Assembly (NCBI RefSeq): GCF_024721155.1
Contig: NZ_JAHVAP010000001.1
Location: forward strand, 868,001 to 932,000
Length of the DNA: 64,000 bases
DNA from: Mucilaginibacter phenanthrenivorans
GTDB lineage: Bacteria; Bacteroidota; Bacteroidia; Sphingobacteriales; Sphingobacteriaceae
Reading direction: 5' to 3'
A program made the position numbers and the translations under genes. This document shows positions 52,141 through 61,695 of this stretch, piece after piece (the stretch's first letter is position 1; each line of letters begins with the position of its first letter). The notes beneath the pieces are model-generated. The model was given only the letters and a program-made list of their open reading frames with translations, had not been told where the DNA came from and did not search any database.

Positions 52141-54066
52141 ATGATTAACATTACGCTCCCCGATGGTTCCGTACGTCAGTATGACAAGGGAACATCATCC
52201 ATGCAGATCGCACAGTCGATCTCCGAAGGATTAGCACGAAACGTATTAGCAGCCGAAGTTGACGGCCAGGTTTGGGACGCAAGTCGCCCAATTGAAAAAG
52301 ATTCGCATGTAAAACTATTGACCTGGAACGACACACAGGCAAAGGCCACTTTCTGGCACTCATCTGCCCACTTAATGGCCGAGGCTTTGGAAGCGCTTTA
52401 TCCGGGTACCAAATTCGGCATAGGCCCGGCTATTGAGACCGGTTTTTATTACGATGTTGACTTTGGCGACCGCGAATTTTCGTCTGATGAATTCAAAGTG
52501 ATTGAGGATAAGATCCTTGAACTGGCAAAAACCAAAGAGGAATTTGTTCGCAAGCCCGTTAGCAAAGCCGCTGCCATTGAATATTTTACCGAAAAAGGTG
52601 ATGAATACAAGCTTGACCTGATAAAGGACCTGCCCGATGGTTCCATCACTTTTTATACACAAGGAAATTTTACCGACCTGTGCCGCGGGCCGCATATCCC
52701 CAACACAGGCTTCATAAAGGCTGTAAAGCTGATGAGCGTTGCCGGCGCATACTGGCGCGGTGATGAAAGCCGCAAGCAGCTAACCCGGATCTACGGTGTT
52801 ACCTTCCCTAAAGCAAGTGAGCTCACTGATTACCTGCATTTGCTGGAAGAAGCTAAAAAGCGTGACCACCGTAAATTAGGTAAGGAAATGGAACTGTTCG
52901 CTTTCTCTGAAAAAGTAGGTATGGGTTTACCATTATGGTTACCCAAAGGAGCTGCTTTGCGTGAGCGCCTGACTAACTTTTTGCAAAAGGCACAGGTGAA
53001 AGCGGGATATGAGCAGGTGATTACACCGCATATCGGCCATAAAAACCTGTATGTAACCTCAGGGCACTATGAAAAATATGGCGCCGATTCATTTCAGCCG
53101 ATAAAAACCCCGCAAGAAGGAGAGGAGTTCTTCTTAAAACCGATGAACTGCCCGCACCATTGCGAGATCTATAAAACAAAACCACGCTCATATAAGGACC
53201 TTCCGGTTCGTTATGCTGAGTTTGGTACTGTTTATCGTTATGAGCAAAGCGGTGAACTTCATGGCTTAACACGGGTACGCGGCTTTACACAGGATGATGC
53301 GCATTTATTTTGCCGTCCCGACCAGGTAAAAGAGGAATTTAAGAAGGTGATCGACCTGGTATTGTATGTATTTGGTGCTTTGGGTTTTGAGGATTACACT
53401 GCACAGGTATCTCTTCGCGATCCTAATAACAAAGCTAAATACATCGGCACCGATGAGAACTGGGCTCTGGCTGAATCAGCAATCATTGAAGCTGCTGCTG
53501 AAAAAGGTTTACGCACTGTTGTAGAGTTAGGCGAGGCTGCGTTTTACGGCCCTAAGCTCGACTTTATGGTAAAGGATGCATTGGGAAGAAAATGGCAGCT
53601 CGGAACTATCCAGGTTGACTACAATTTACCTGAGCGTTTTGAGCTGGAATACACTGGCAGCGATAACCAGAAACACAGGCCGGTAATGATCCACAGGGCG
53701 CCTTTTGGCTCGCTGGAAAGGTTTGTGGCTGTGTTAATTGAGCATTGTGCAGGCAATTTTCCGTTATGGCTTTCACCGGAACAATTTATTATCCTGCCGA
53801 TCTCTGAAAAATATGAAGATTATGCAAAAAAACTTTCAGAATCGTTAAAAGATTCCGATATTTGCGGGCTTATTGATTTCAGGGATGAGAAGATCGGGCG
53901 TAAAATCCGCGATGCTGAAGTCAAAAAGATCCCTTACATGCTGATTGTGGGCGAGAAGGAAACTAACGAAGGTTTGGTTTCTGTACGTAAACATGGTCAG
54001 GGAGATTTGGGAAGCATGAGCATAGAAGAATTTAAAAAACAAATAATTAAAGAAATAACAGTATAA
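52141..54066 (+). CDS. thrS: Threonyl-tRNA synthetase
   Basis: A 641-aa class II enzyme with N-terminal TGS domain ([14 protein letters not shown]), editing domain ([11 protein letters not shown] and [14 protein letters not shown]), catalytic core ([43 protein letters not shown]) and anticodon-binding C-terminal domain. All signature motifs 1, 2 and 3 are in place. It charges tRNA-Thr and leads the conserved thrS-infC-rpmI-rplT operon. Confidence 0.97.
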   Translation: MINITLPDGSVRQYDKGTSSMQIAQSISEGLARNVLAAEVDGQVWDASRPIEKDSHVKLLTWNDTQAKATFWHSSAHLMAEALEALYPGTKFGIGPAIETGFYYDVDFGDREFSSDEFKVIEDKILELAKTKEEFVRKPVSKAAAIEYFTEKGDEYKLDLIKDLPDGSITFYTQGNFTDLCRGPHIPNTGFIKAVKLMSVAGAYWRGDESRKQLTRIYGVTFPKASELTDYLHLLEEAKKRDHRKLGKEMELFAFSEKVGMGLPLWLPKGAALRERLTNFLQKAQVKAGYEQVITPHIGHKNLYVTSGHYEKYGADSFQPIKTPQEGEEFFLKPMNCPHHCEIYKTKPRSYKDLPVRYAEFGTVYRYEQSGELHGLTRVRGFTQDDAHLFCRPDQVKEEFKKVIDLVLYVFGALGFEDYTAQVSLRDPNNKAKYIGTDENWALAESAIIEAAAEKGLRTVVELGEAAFYGPKLDFMVKDALGRKWQLGTIQVDYNLPERFELEYTGSDNQKHRPVMIHRAPFGSLERFVAVLIEHCAGNFPLWLSPEQFIILPISEKYEDYAKKLSESLKDSDICGLIDFRDEKIGRKIRDAEVKKIPYMLIVGEKETNEGLVSVRKHGQGDLGSMSIEEFKKQIIKEITV

Positions 54067-54067
54067 C

Positions 54068-54634
54068 TTGGCATTAAACAAACCTTTCAACAGAGGACCC
54101 AGGCTACCATTTAAGAAAAAGGAAGCCGAACACAACATTAATCAATTTATCAGGGCCCAGGAGGTCCGTCTTGTAGGCGATAACATAGAACAGGGTATTT
54201 ATTCCCTTCGTGATGCGCTTGCGTTAGCTGAAGAGCAGGAATTGGATCTTGTTGAAATATCTCCAAACGCAGTACCTCCCGTTTGTAAAATTACCGACTA
54301 TAATAAGTTTATTTACGAGCAGAAGAAAAAGCTTAAGGAGATAAAGAGTAATGCCAAACAAACCGTTATTAAGGAAATAAGGTTTGGGCCGAATACTGAT
54401 GACCATGACTTTGAATTTAAATTAAAGCATGCCATTAAGTTTTTGGAAGCAGGCGAAAAGGTAAGAGCTTACGTACACTTTAAGGGCCGTGCAATTGTTT
54501 ACAAGGAACAGGGTGAAATTTTGCTTTTACGCTTTGCACAGGCATTAGAAGAAGTGGGTAAGGTTGAGCAATTGCCAAAGCTTGAAGGAAAGCGGATGTT
54601 TTTAACCGTTACGCCAAAGGCGGCTAAGAAATAG
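54068..54634 (+). CDS. infC: Translation initiation factor IF-3 (TTG start)
   Basis: A 188-aa IF-3 with N-domain ([20 protein letters not shown]) and C-domain ([20 protein letters not shown]). It prevents premature joining of ribosomal subunits and checks initiator tRNA pairing. The only usable start is TTG 54068, 1 bp after the thrS stop; an in-frame TAA at 54056 shuts off upstream starts, so this is a forced non-AUG start as with AUU in other infC genes, allowing IF-3 to control its own translation. Confidence 0.96.
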   Translation: MALNKPFNRGPRLPFKKKEAEHNINQFIRAQEVRLVGDNIEQGIYSLRDALALAEEQELDLVEISPNAVPPVCKITDYNKFIYEQKKKLKEIKSNAKQTVIKEIRFGPNTDDHDFEFKLKHAIKFLEAGEKVRAYVHFKGRAIVYKEQGEILLLRFAQALEEVGKVEQLPKLEGKRMFLTVTPKAAKK

Positions 54635-54747
54635 TGGTTAGAGACTGGAGATTAGAGGCTAGGAAGAACTAGCTTTCGGCTTTTACCTTTAAGCTTTCGC
54701 CTCAAAAAAAGAGTAATTAATTAATAAATATATATACACAGACGGTT

Positions 54748-54948
54748 ATGCCAAAAATGAAAACCAATTCCAGTGCCAAAAAGCGCTTTAAGCTTACTGG
54801 AACAGGTAAAATCACCAGGAAGAACGCCTTTAAAAGCCACATCTTAACAAAGATGTCGACAAAACGTAAGCGCAACCTAACTCACACCAGCTTAGTATCT
54901 AAGGCGGATATGGGTAACGTAAAACGTATGCTTTGCATAGGTAAGTAA
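54748..54948 (+). CDS. rpmI: Ribosomal protein bL35
   Basis: A 66-aa, very basic protein ([20 protein letters not shown]) of the 50S subunit. Normal place between infC and rplT. Confidence 0.97.
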   Translation: MPKMKTNSSAKKRFKLTGTGKITRKNAFKSHILTKMSTKRKRNLTHTSLVSKADMGNVKRMLCIGK

Positions 54949-55022
54949 TTAACAAATTTTTAACCAGGTATTAGAGTTTTACAAGTTCATTAAATTGACA
55001 CTCACTACCAAAACACAACAAC

Positions 55023-55367
55023 ATGCCACGTTCAGTTAACGCAGTAGCGTCGAGAAGACGCCGGAAAAGAATCATGAACCTTGCAAAAGGTTATTGGGGT
55101 TCACGCAGCAAGGTTTATACCGTTGCTAAAAACACAGTAGAAAAAGGCTTACAGTACGCTTACCGTGACCGTAAGACAAAGAAAAGAGAATTCAGAGCTT
55201 TATGGATCCAGCGTATTAACGCCGGTGCCCGCCAGCACGGAATTTCTTACTCTCAATTAATGGGTAAATTAACAGCAAAGGAAATTGGTTTAAACCGTAA
55301 GGTATTAGCTGATTTAGCGATGAATCACCCTGATGCCTTCAAGGCAGTGGTTGATGCTGTAAAATAA
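55023..55367 (+). CDS. rplT: Ribosomal protein bL20
   Basis: A 114-aa basic protein ([20 protein letters not shown]) that binds 23S rRNA early in 50S assembly. Last gene of the thrS operon and followed by a good terminator. In other bacteria L20 represses rpmI-rplT by binding the leader mRNA; not shown here. Confidence 0.97.
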   Translation: MPRSVNAVASRRRRKRIMNLAKGYWGSRSKVYTVAKNTVEKGLQYAYRDRKTKKREFRALWIQRINAGARQHGISYSQLMGKLTAKEIGLNRKVLADLAMNHPDAFKAVVDAVK

Positions 55368-55408
55368 AACTAAGATTTTTAAGATTTGTAGAATTTTAGG
55401 ATAGAAAT

Positions 55409-55437
55409 TAAAAAACCCGCTTGATGCGGGTTTTTTT
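55409..55437 (+). terminator. Rho-independent terminator of the thrS-rplT operon
   Basis: AAAAAACCCGC / GCGGGTTTTTTT stem with TTGAT loop and a T-run, 40 bp after rplT. Confidence 0.9.
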
Positions 55438-55453
55438 GTGGGCTTGTCCGCCC

Positions 55454-55601
55454 CGTCCTTGCGAGGAACGAAGCAATCTCTTCACATGCTAATCTGGGAA
55501 CTAAAAGTTTGTGGTTAGCAAACAGCGGCAGTAAGGTTCTCATTGACATTACTGTTAGAAGAATGTCCTATGTAGAGGTTGCTTCGTTCCTCGCAATGAC
55601 G
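55454..55601. mobile_element. MITE-like element with 28-bp inverted ends
   Basis: The left end at 55454-55481 and the right end at 55574-55601 are reverse complements at 26 of 28 positions (core ttgcgaggaacgaagcaa). The ~92-bp middle has no gene. It has the form of a small non-autonomous element or interspersed repeat; the core resembles a palindromic repeat seen in many bacterial genomes. Target-site duplication is not obvious. Confidence 0.65.
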
Positions 55602-55615
55602 TGACAAATAACGGA

Positions 55616-56329
55616 TTACAGTACTATAATAACACCCTCTTTATCAACAATATCCATATATTGCTTAAAGTTCTGAACATCGTCATCAACCAGTTTTTTA
55701 AATAGCGGATTGAATACATGTGCGAGGCTTACACCAATCCCGCCAGCGGGTGGCTGATAGGTTATTACAACATCAATCAGTGTTCCGCCATCGGCGGTAT
55801 CGCGGAAACGAACTTTACCTGCATTATCAATAATTGAATCAGGTAGAGAGCTCCAGCCGATCATATAACCGGGCTCGTCATGTACAATTTCAGCATCCCA
55901 GCTAACATTAGCTACCCCGGTAGGCAGTTTTAAAACCCAGCGGGAACGTCTTTCATCGATTATCTCCACATCCTCCAGGTGATTCATAAATAAAGGCAGG
56001 TTATCCAGCTTGCGCCAAAAATCATATACTTCGTTTCTTGGTTTATTCACTGAGAATGACGTGCGGATGTTTACGTTCACAGGTGAGGTGGAGAGTTTGC
56101 CTGCTTGTGAGTAAAGCTCACAATGCCCTGAAATGCCACGATTTACCAGGTATCCACCGGCGCCGAGTTTCAAAATGCTCGAAAAAGGACTTTTAAAAAT
56201 ATTCCTGATGCCTGAAAAACTTAGCTTTACACCAGCTGCTATCGATATATAACGCTCTGGCCAGTTTAAATTTATAGTAGCAGAGCCGTTTTTATCTGCC
56301 GGAATCCGCTGTAATGCTGTAGTTGCCAT
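55616..56329 (-). CDS. SRPBCC family protein
   Basis: A 237-aa protein whose C-terminal ~150 residues form an SRPBCC/polyketide-cyclase fold (VNKPRNEVYDFWRKLDNLPL, then VSWDAEIVHDEPGYMIGWSS). The N-terminal ~60 residues have short hydrophobic stretches (GISGHCE before; LSFSGIRNIFKSPF, ILKLGAGGYLVNRG) and may be membrane-associated. The pocket binds a hydrophobic ligand of unknown type. No partners are obvious. Confidence 0.75.
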   Translation of the reverse strand: MATTALQRIPADKNGSATINLNWPERYISIAAGVKLSFSGIRNIFKSPFSSILKLGAGGYLVNRGISGHCELYSQAGKLSTSPVNVNIRTSFSVNKPRNEVYDFWRKLDNLPLFMNHLEDVEIIDERRSRWVLKLPTGVANVSWDAEIVHDEPGYMIGWSSLPDSIIDNAGKVRFRDTADGGTLIDVVITYQPPAGGIGVSLAHVFNPLFKKLVDDDVQNFKQYMDIVDKEGVIIVL

Positions 56330-56466
56330 ATAATGTTGTTTAAATAGGTATGCTTTTTAAACAATAAATACACAAGGCAGTTTTCTTTATTTGAATTTAA
56401 GCTTTAAGCGATCCAATCAAACTAAAAACAACTCCATGAATTCACTCAACTTAATCAGCAACATAA

Positions 56467-56497
56467 TTTGAGTTTATAAATTCTTATTCTACATTTG
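56467..56497 (+). promoter_or_regulatory. Complete Bacteroidota promoter before the B12 riboswitch
   Basis: TTTG at 56467-56470, a 19-bp spacer and TACATTTG at 56490-56497 match the group's -33/-7 consensus closely. Transcription would begin a few bases before the riboswitch. Confidence 0.75.
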
Positions 56498-56504
56498 CAT
56501 CGCT

Positions 56505-56680
56505 TTAGGTTCCCGGCTAAATACCGGGATTAAAAGGGAATACGGTGTAAATCTGTAACTGTCCCGCAGCTGTAAGCTCCATAACCAATACCCAATCAAT
56601 AGGGTCACTGTTTTGATTTCAATCAGGATGGGAAGACCGGGTAAAGGGGAGTAAGTCAGAATACCTGCCAAGGCATAAAT
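56505..56680 (+). promoter_or_regulatory. Cobalamin (B12) riboswitch
   Basis: It has the conserved blocks in order: gggaatacggtgtaaatctg, then actgtcccgcagctgtaag, gtcactgttttgat (the P5/P6 region), gggaagaccggg and the B12-box agtaagtcagaatacctgcc at 56650-56669. It would fold on adenosylcobalamin binding and reduce expression of the btuB-like gene starting at 56787. Confidence 0.93.
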
Positions 56681-56786
56681 ATTATTCACGGCTTTCGGGG
56701 ATTGAAGCTTGAATGTGAAACTCATCTGCTTTGGTTTCTATTTCAAATTTTCCATTCTTCGTAGTTGTGGGTTTAAACTGCGACAG

Positions 56787-58814
56787 ATGCAAGGAACTGG
56801 GCTCCGCTTAAAAAGTATTTTATCTTTTTTATCAGCATTACTTCTATGCTTTGTTTTGCCTTTTTTCGTAAATGCCCAAGCTGATACTTCTAAAAAGTTA
56901 AATGAGGTTAAGGTAAAGACCTCTCCGATCCCCCAGGTGCAAAGCATGGTGCCGATACAACAAATTTCGGCAAACGCTTTTGAACAATACAGTGCTTTTG
57001 ATGTTGCCGGTGCCATAAGAAATTTCTCAGGTGTAAATATTAAGGATTATGGTGGTATAGGCGGATTGAAAACTGTATCAGTAAGAGGACTGGGCGCTAA
57101 TCATACCGCCGTTTTATATGATGGCATATTGATAAATGATGCCGAAAACGGGCAGGTTGATTTAAGTAAACTCAACTTAAATAACGTCCAGGATATTACG
57201 TTGTTTAATGGCCAGCCATCGACCATTTGTATGCCTGCGAGATCATTCACAGCGGCGAGTGTCCTCTCCATTAGGACTATTAAACCGGCGCTTACCGCAA
57301 ATAAACCCTACCAGGTTACTGCAGGAATAAAGGCAGGATCATTCGGCTTGGTAAATCCATATTTACAATGGCAGCAGCGGATTAATAACAATTGGTCGTT
57401 TATTTTAAACAGCAATTTTGAAAATGCAAACGGGCGATATAAATATCAAAACAGCGTAAATGGATCAGCCGCAACGGGGGAACGTGTTAACGCGGACATT
57501 CTCGCAAAGCAGGTTGACGGAGCTTTGTACTGGACAAAAAGCGACAGCAATAAATTTAACCTGCATGTAAACTATTATGATTCCGACAGGGGTTTACCCG
57601 GCGCGGTAATTCTTTATAACGAAACCCCATCCAGGCAGCGTTTATCGAACCGGGACTTTTTTATCCAGGCCGGCTATGAGCGCATCTGGGCCAGCGGAAT
57701 TCATTTATTTTTGAATACCAAACTATCGCAGAATTATCTCCGCTACGTTAATCCTGATTTTTTGAACGAGGAACACAGGTTAGACCAACGCTTTACACAA
57801 CGCGAGATTTATCAATCTGCTGCTTTAGCCTATCATTTCACAGCTAATTGGGAGGTTTCCTATTCGGCAGACGTTGCTGTTAATGATCTGAGTATCCTTT
57901 TTAATTATCCTTACCCTTTATTTCCGCATCCAACAAGGTTAACAATATTAAATGTGCTGGCTTCAAATTTAACCCTCGGGAAATTTCAATTAGAAGGAAG
58001 CTTACTAAATACAAATATTACGGAAACAGTTAAGGTTGGCCGGTCAGCCCCGGCACGAAACAATTTCTCGCCAACGCTATCTGCTGCTTTTAAGCCATTT
58101 GAAAATTCGGGGCTTCAGTTAAGGGCCTTTTATAAATACATATTCCGTAACCCTACATTTGATGACCTCTATTATGGAGGTATAGGCAATCCAAACTTAA
58201 AACCGGAGTTTACAAATCAATTTGACTTAGGCGCCACCTACAGTAAATCTTTAAATGGGTTCATTGATTATATAGCACTAACCGCCGACGCTTATTATAA
58301 TCATGTAACCAATAAAATTGTATTTATCCCTAAGGACGCCTACAATGGTTCGATCCAGAATTTTGGAAAGGTTGATATAAAGGGGATTGATGTCAGTTTA
58401 AAAACACAAACTAAAACTATAAATGGCTATAAAGGATCATTCTCATTAAACTATAGTTACCTGCAGGCGCTTAACGTTACTGACCCTACATCATCCATAT
58501 ACCTTAATCAATTACCATATACTCCAAAAAACACCCTGGCTTTTAATGCAGGTGTTGATCATGGTCACCTGGGGCTGTATTTTAACCAGGTTATTTCATC
58601 GTCAAGGTATTATACCAATGATAATCTCCCGGATGATTATATTCCTGGGTATGCTATTAGCGATGCTTCCTTTGTTTATCACACCATAATAAAGAACTGG
58701 CCCGTACGTGCATCAATTGAGGTGAATAACCTTTTTGACAAAAGCTATTCTGTTGTGCAAAGCTACCCGATGCCGGGCCGCTCAATAAGACTTTCAATTC
58801 AAATAATTATATAA
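56787..58814 (+). CDS. btuB: BtuB-like TonB-dependent cobalamin receptor
   Basis: A 675-aa outer-membrane receptor with signal peptide (ending FVNAQA), plug (SAFDVAGAIRNFSGVNIKDY; LKTVSVRGLGANHTAVLYDG) and barrel ending in ANNLFDKS-like (EVNNLFDKSYSV) motif. No carboxypeptidase-like domain precedes the plug, as in BtuB. It sits under a B12 riboswitch and next to a BtuG-like lipoprotein, so cobalamin is the ligand with high probability. ATG 56787 is chosen; the TTG frame from 56709 is in the leader. Confidence 0.93.
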   Translation: MQGTGLRLKSILSFLSALLLCFVLPFFVNAQADTSKKLNEVKVKTSPIPQVQSMVPIQQISANAFEQYSAFDVAGAIRNFSGVNIKDYGGIGGLKTVSVRGLGANHTAVLYDGILINDAENGQVDLSKLNLNNVQDITLFNGQPSTICMPARSFTAASVLSIRTIKPALTANKPYQVTAGIKAGSFGLVNPYLQWQQRINNNWSFILNSNFENANGRYKYQNSVNGSAATGERVNADILAKQVDGALYWTKSDSNKFNLHVNYYDSDRGLPGAVILYNETPSRQRLSNRDFFIQAGYERIWASGIHLFLNTKLSQNYLRYVNPDFLNEEHRLDQRFTQREIYQSAALAYHFTANWEVSYSADVAVNDLSILFNYPYPLFPHPTRLTILNVLASNLTLGKFQLEGSLLNTNITETVKVGRSAPARNNFSPTLSAAFKPFENSGLQLRAFYKYIFRNPTFDDLYYGGIGNPNLKPEFTNQFDLGATYSKSLNGFIDYIALTADAYYNHVTNKIVFIPKDAYNGSIQNFGKVDIKGIDVSLKTQTKTINGYKGSFSLNYSYLQALNVTDPTSSIYLNQLPYTPKNTLAFNAGVDHGHLGLYFNQVISSSRYYTNDNLPDDYIPGYAISDASFVYHTIIKNWPVRASIEVNNLFDKSYSVVQSYPMPGRSIRLSIQIII

Positions 58815-58827
58815 ATAATCAATAATC

Positions 58828-59889
58828 ATGAAACAAATTAAACTTAGCTATTTACTTATCGCCATAGCGTTCGTAACCGTATTGGCATCGTGTCATAAAG
58901 ACAAAATTATTCCTAAAACTGATACTCCTACTGCCACCAGGGCCGGTTTGTATGTGCTAAACCAAGGAGTGTTTCAAAGTAATAACAGTACACTTACTTA
59001 TTACGACTATACAACCAAGCAGCTTACCGCTGATTTTTTTAGCAGCGCGAATGGCGGCAGTAAACTAGGTGATACTGGCAATGACATTGAAATTTACGGA
59101 TCCAAGATGTACATCATTGTAAATAACTCAGATAGGGTGGACGTTGTGAACGCAAAAACAGGTAAAGTCATTAAACAGAATAGTTTGCACCAATGCAGAA
59201 GTGTTGCTTTTTACAAAGGGAATGCATTCATTACCTCATACGATGGTAATGTAGCTGTAATGGATACCACATCCTTAACTATAAACAAGTATATTACAGT
59301 TGGCCGTAATCCTGAGCAATTAGTGGTTTCAAATGATAAGTTGTATGTGGCTAATTCTGGTGGCTTAAGCTTTGGCAACCCGGATAAAACTGTTTCGGTG
59401 ATTGACTTAACCTCGTTAACTGAAACTAAGAAAATACCGGTAACCGCCGATCCGGTGTCTCTTGCTGCTGATGGATACGGAAATGTATATGTTATATCAT
59501 TGGGTGATTTTGCAAGCATAAAGGCAGGCATTACTATTATTGATAATAAAACTGATATTGTAAAATCACAGCTGGCGCCTGCACTTGGTTACAACATACC
59601 AATAGTTGCCCAGGGTGATTTTGTTTATTACGTTACTGCCGATAATAAGATTGCGGTATACAACGCAAAAACACAGACCGCCGCACAAACCAATTTTATA
59701 ACTGATGGAACGGTTATCACTACTCCTTATGCGTTAGCTGCGGATGCTTTAACCGGCGAAATATTTGTTACGGATGCAAAGGATTATGCGTCAAATGGTA
59801 CTTTATATGCTTTTGACAAGACAGGTAAACTGGAGTATTCAATTACCGTTGGCATAAATCCAGGTAAAATTGCTTTTGTAAACAAATAA
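58828..59889 (+). CDS. BtuG-like beta-propeller lipoprotein (YncE/DUF5074 type)
   Basis: A 353-aa lipoprotein (lipobox LASC, Cys22) followed by repeated propeller blades (GLYVLNQGVFQSNNSTLTYYD; YGSKMYIIVNNSDRVDVVN; DKTVSVIDLTSLTETKKI). In Bacteroides, BtuG is a surface beta-propeller lipoprotein that captures B12 with very high affinity and passes it to BtuB. Position 14 bp after the btuB-like gene under a B12 riboswitch supports the same role. Confidence 0.85.
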   Translation: MKQIKLSYLLIAIAFVTVLASCHKDKIIPKTDTPTATRAGLYVLNQGVFQSNNSTLTYYDYTTKQLTADFFSSANGGSKLGDTGNDIEIYGSKMYIIVNNSDRVDVVNAKTGKVIKQNSLHQCRSVAFYKGNAFITSYDGNVAVMDTTSLTINKYITVGRNPEQLVVSNDKLYVANSGGLSFGNPDKTVSVIDLTSLTETKKIPVTADPVSLAADGYGNVYVISLGDFASIKAGITIIDNKTDIVKSQLAPALGYNIPIVAQGDFVYYVTADNKIAVYNAKTQTAAQTNFITDGTVITTPYALAADALTGEIFVTDAKDYASNGTLYAFDKTGKLEYSITVGINPGKIAFVNK

Positions 59890-59951
59890 GAAGAATAAAA
59901 TATCATTTTATTTAAGAGGATTATCTGTAATTTTACGGCACAATTTTAAAT

Positions 59952-60524
59952 ATGTCAGCAAAAACTATTAACATCCGTACCATCGTGCTCATTCTTATCG
60001 TGCTTGCGGCAACTGCAATGCGTTTGGTTAGCTTTAAGTATCCCTTTTTAAGCAATTTTACCCCCGTTGGTGCAATTGCATTATTTGGCGGTGCTTACTT
60101 CAATCCAAAATGGAAGGCATACGTGATAGTTTTGTTATCCTTGTTTTTAAGTGACATACTTATCAACTACTTATACACCTCTAAGTGGGTGTTGCTTTAT
60201 AGCGGATCATTGTGGTTATACCTTTGCTTTGCTATTATGGTATTTGTTGGTAGCCTGATAAAAAAGGTAAATGTTTTAAATGTCTTCCTGGCATCATTTG
60301 CATCAGTAGCTATTCACTGGTTGATTATGGATCTGCCATGGTTATACGGTACATTATACCCCCACACACTTGCTGGTTATGGTACATCGCTGATAGCAGC
60401 GTTGCCATTTGAAAAAAACATGATCTTGGGTGATATTATTTTCGGAGCTATCCTGTTTGGCGGCTTTGAACTAGCTAAAACTAAATACACAATTTTGCGT
60501 ACCAATAAGGAACTCGCTGTTTAA
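59952..60524 (+). CDS. DUF6580-like integral membrane protein
   Basis: A 190-aa protein with about six helices and the block LSNFTPVGAIALFGGAYF typical of DUF6580 proteins. Its layout resembles the S components of ECF vitamin transporters. Being third in the B12-riboswitch operon, 62 bp after btuG-like, it is a candidate inner-membrane corrinoid carrier or partner. Function is inferred from location only. Confidence 0.78.
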   Translation: MSAKTINIRTIVLILIVLAATAMRLVSFKYPFLSNFTPVGAIALFGGAYFNPKWKAYVIVLLSLFLSDILINYLYTSKWVLLYSGSLWLYLCFAIMVFVGSLIKKVNVLNVFLASFASVAIHWLIMDLPWLYGTLYPHTLAGYGTSLIAALPFEKNMILGDIIFGAILFGGFELAKTKYTILRTNKELAV

Positions 60525-60626
60525 CATAACATAGTTTACTAAGAAAAGCGATTCTTAAAAGGGTCGCTTTTTTTGTTGGATAATAAAACTCGGGGCGCAA
60601 AACATTGCAGCTCTACGATAATTACT

Positions 60627-61310
60627 ATGAAAAAAATAGTTGTACTAACCGGAGCCGGAATAAGCGCTGAGAGTGGCTTAAAAACATTCAGGGACAGTGA
60701 TGGCCTATGGGAGGGGTATAACATTGAAGACGTAGCCACGCCCGAAGCCTGGCGGCGTAACCCTGCCATGGTGCAGCAATTTTATAACGAGCGTCGTAAA
60801 TCAGTAATTGAAGCAAAACCTAATGCTGCACACTACGCACTAGCGAAGCTGGAAGAAAAATATGAGGTAACCATCATCACCCAAAATATAGACGATCTGC
60901 ACGAAAGGGGAGGCTCAACCAATGTGTTACACCTGCATGGTATTATCACCCGTTCGCAGTCTGACAAAGATCCAAAACTTACTTACCCAATTGATGGCTG
61001 GGAAATAAAGATGGGAGAGCTTTGTGAACTTGGCTCCCAGCTACGCGCCCACGTAGTATGGTTTGGCGAGGATGTGCCAATGATTGAAAAGGCGGCCAGG
61101 GTTTGTATGAAGGCCGATATTTTTATCCTCGTGGGTTCGTCGCTTGCGGTTTACCCGGCGGCTGGGTTGGTGGATTATGTGCCTCGTAATATTACTAAAT
61201 ATATTATTGACCCTAATATACCCGATGTAAATCGGCATAACTTTATTAAAATAGAGGAAAAAGCAAGTATTGGGACATTAAATTTGGTTTTGAAGCTTTT
61301 AAAAGTCTGA
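60627..61310 (+). CDS. Sirtuin-type NAD-dependent deacylase without zinc cysteines
   Basis: A 227-aa Sir2-fold enzyme with GAGISAESGL, TQNIDDLHERGG and HLHG with His104 as likely catalytic residue. The YNER (Tyr53, Arg56) matches the YxxR motif of CobB/SIRT5-type desuccinylases. The four zinc-binding cysteines are absent (the region reads RSQSDKDPKL and MGELCELGSQL). It removes acyl groups from lysines. ATG 60627 is used. It is 102 bp after the DUF6580 gene and may be the end of the B12 operon or on its own. Confidence 0.9.
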   Translation: MKKIVVLTGAGISAESGLKTFRDSDGLWEGYNIEDVATPEAWRRNPAMVQQFYNERRKSVIEAKPNAAHYALAKLEEKYEVTIITQNIDDLHERGGSTNVLHLHGIITRSQSDKDPKLTYPIDGWEIKMGELCELGSQLRAHVVWFGEDVPMIEKAARVCMKADIFILVGSSLAVYPAAGLVDYVPRNITKYIIDPNIPDVNRHNFIKIEEKASIGTLNLVLKLLKV

Positions 61311-61695
61311 AAATCATTAATATGTCAATTTGTTTGATTTATTTTTTTATTAAATATTATAGATTTTTTACATCAATACAAAAAACTAATAAAAAATAAG
61401 AACATTTCATAAAAAAGATAAGATTATTATTTATTTTAAGTTATTTATTATCATTTTTTGTTAAAAAATTAAGTAAAAAGCCATTTTCTGTAAAATTAAA
61501 CGTTAATTATTTTAATAAAAATGAGATATTTTTTACTTTAACCGTAAAAAAATACTACTTAAATTATTAAAGTGTAAAAAATACACTTATCTTTTCTTTC
61601 ATTTTTTTCATTTTGTTAAAAATTAGCCGCCTATTGTAACCCAAATGTTACAATATTATCTTGGGTTAACTATTAACTAACAAAATGATTAACGT
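61311..61695. other. Very AT-rich upstream region of the last SusC gene
   Basis: No gene. Long A- and T-runs fill most of it, so DNA curvature and a strong promoter region are likely. The only defined element is the palindrome at 61633-61654. Confidence 0.5.
61633..61654. promoter_or_regulatory. Palindromic operator-like site ATTGTAAC-n6-GTTACAAT
   Basis: A perfect 8-bp inverted repeat with a 6-bp spacer lies 42 bp before the last SusC gene, within the AT-rich leader. It could bind a dimeric regulator of the outer-membrane receptor. Confidence 0.45.
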
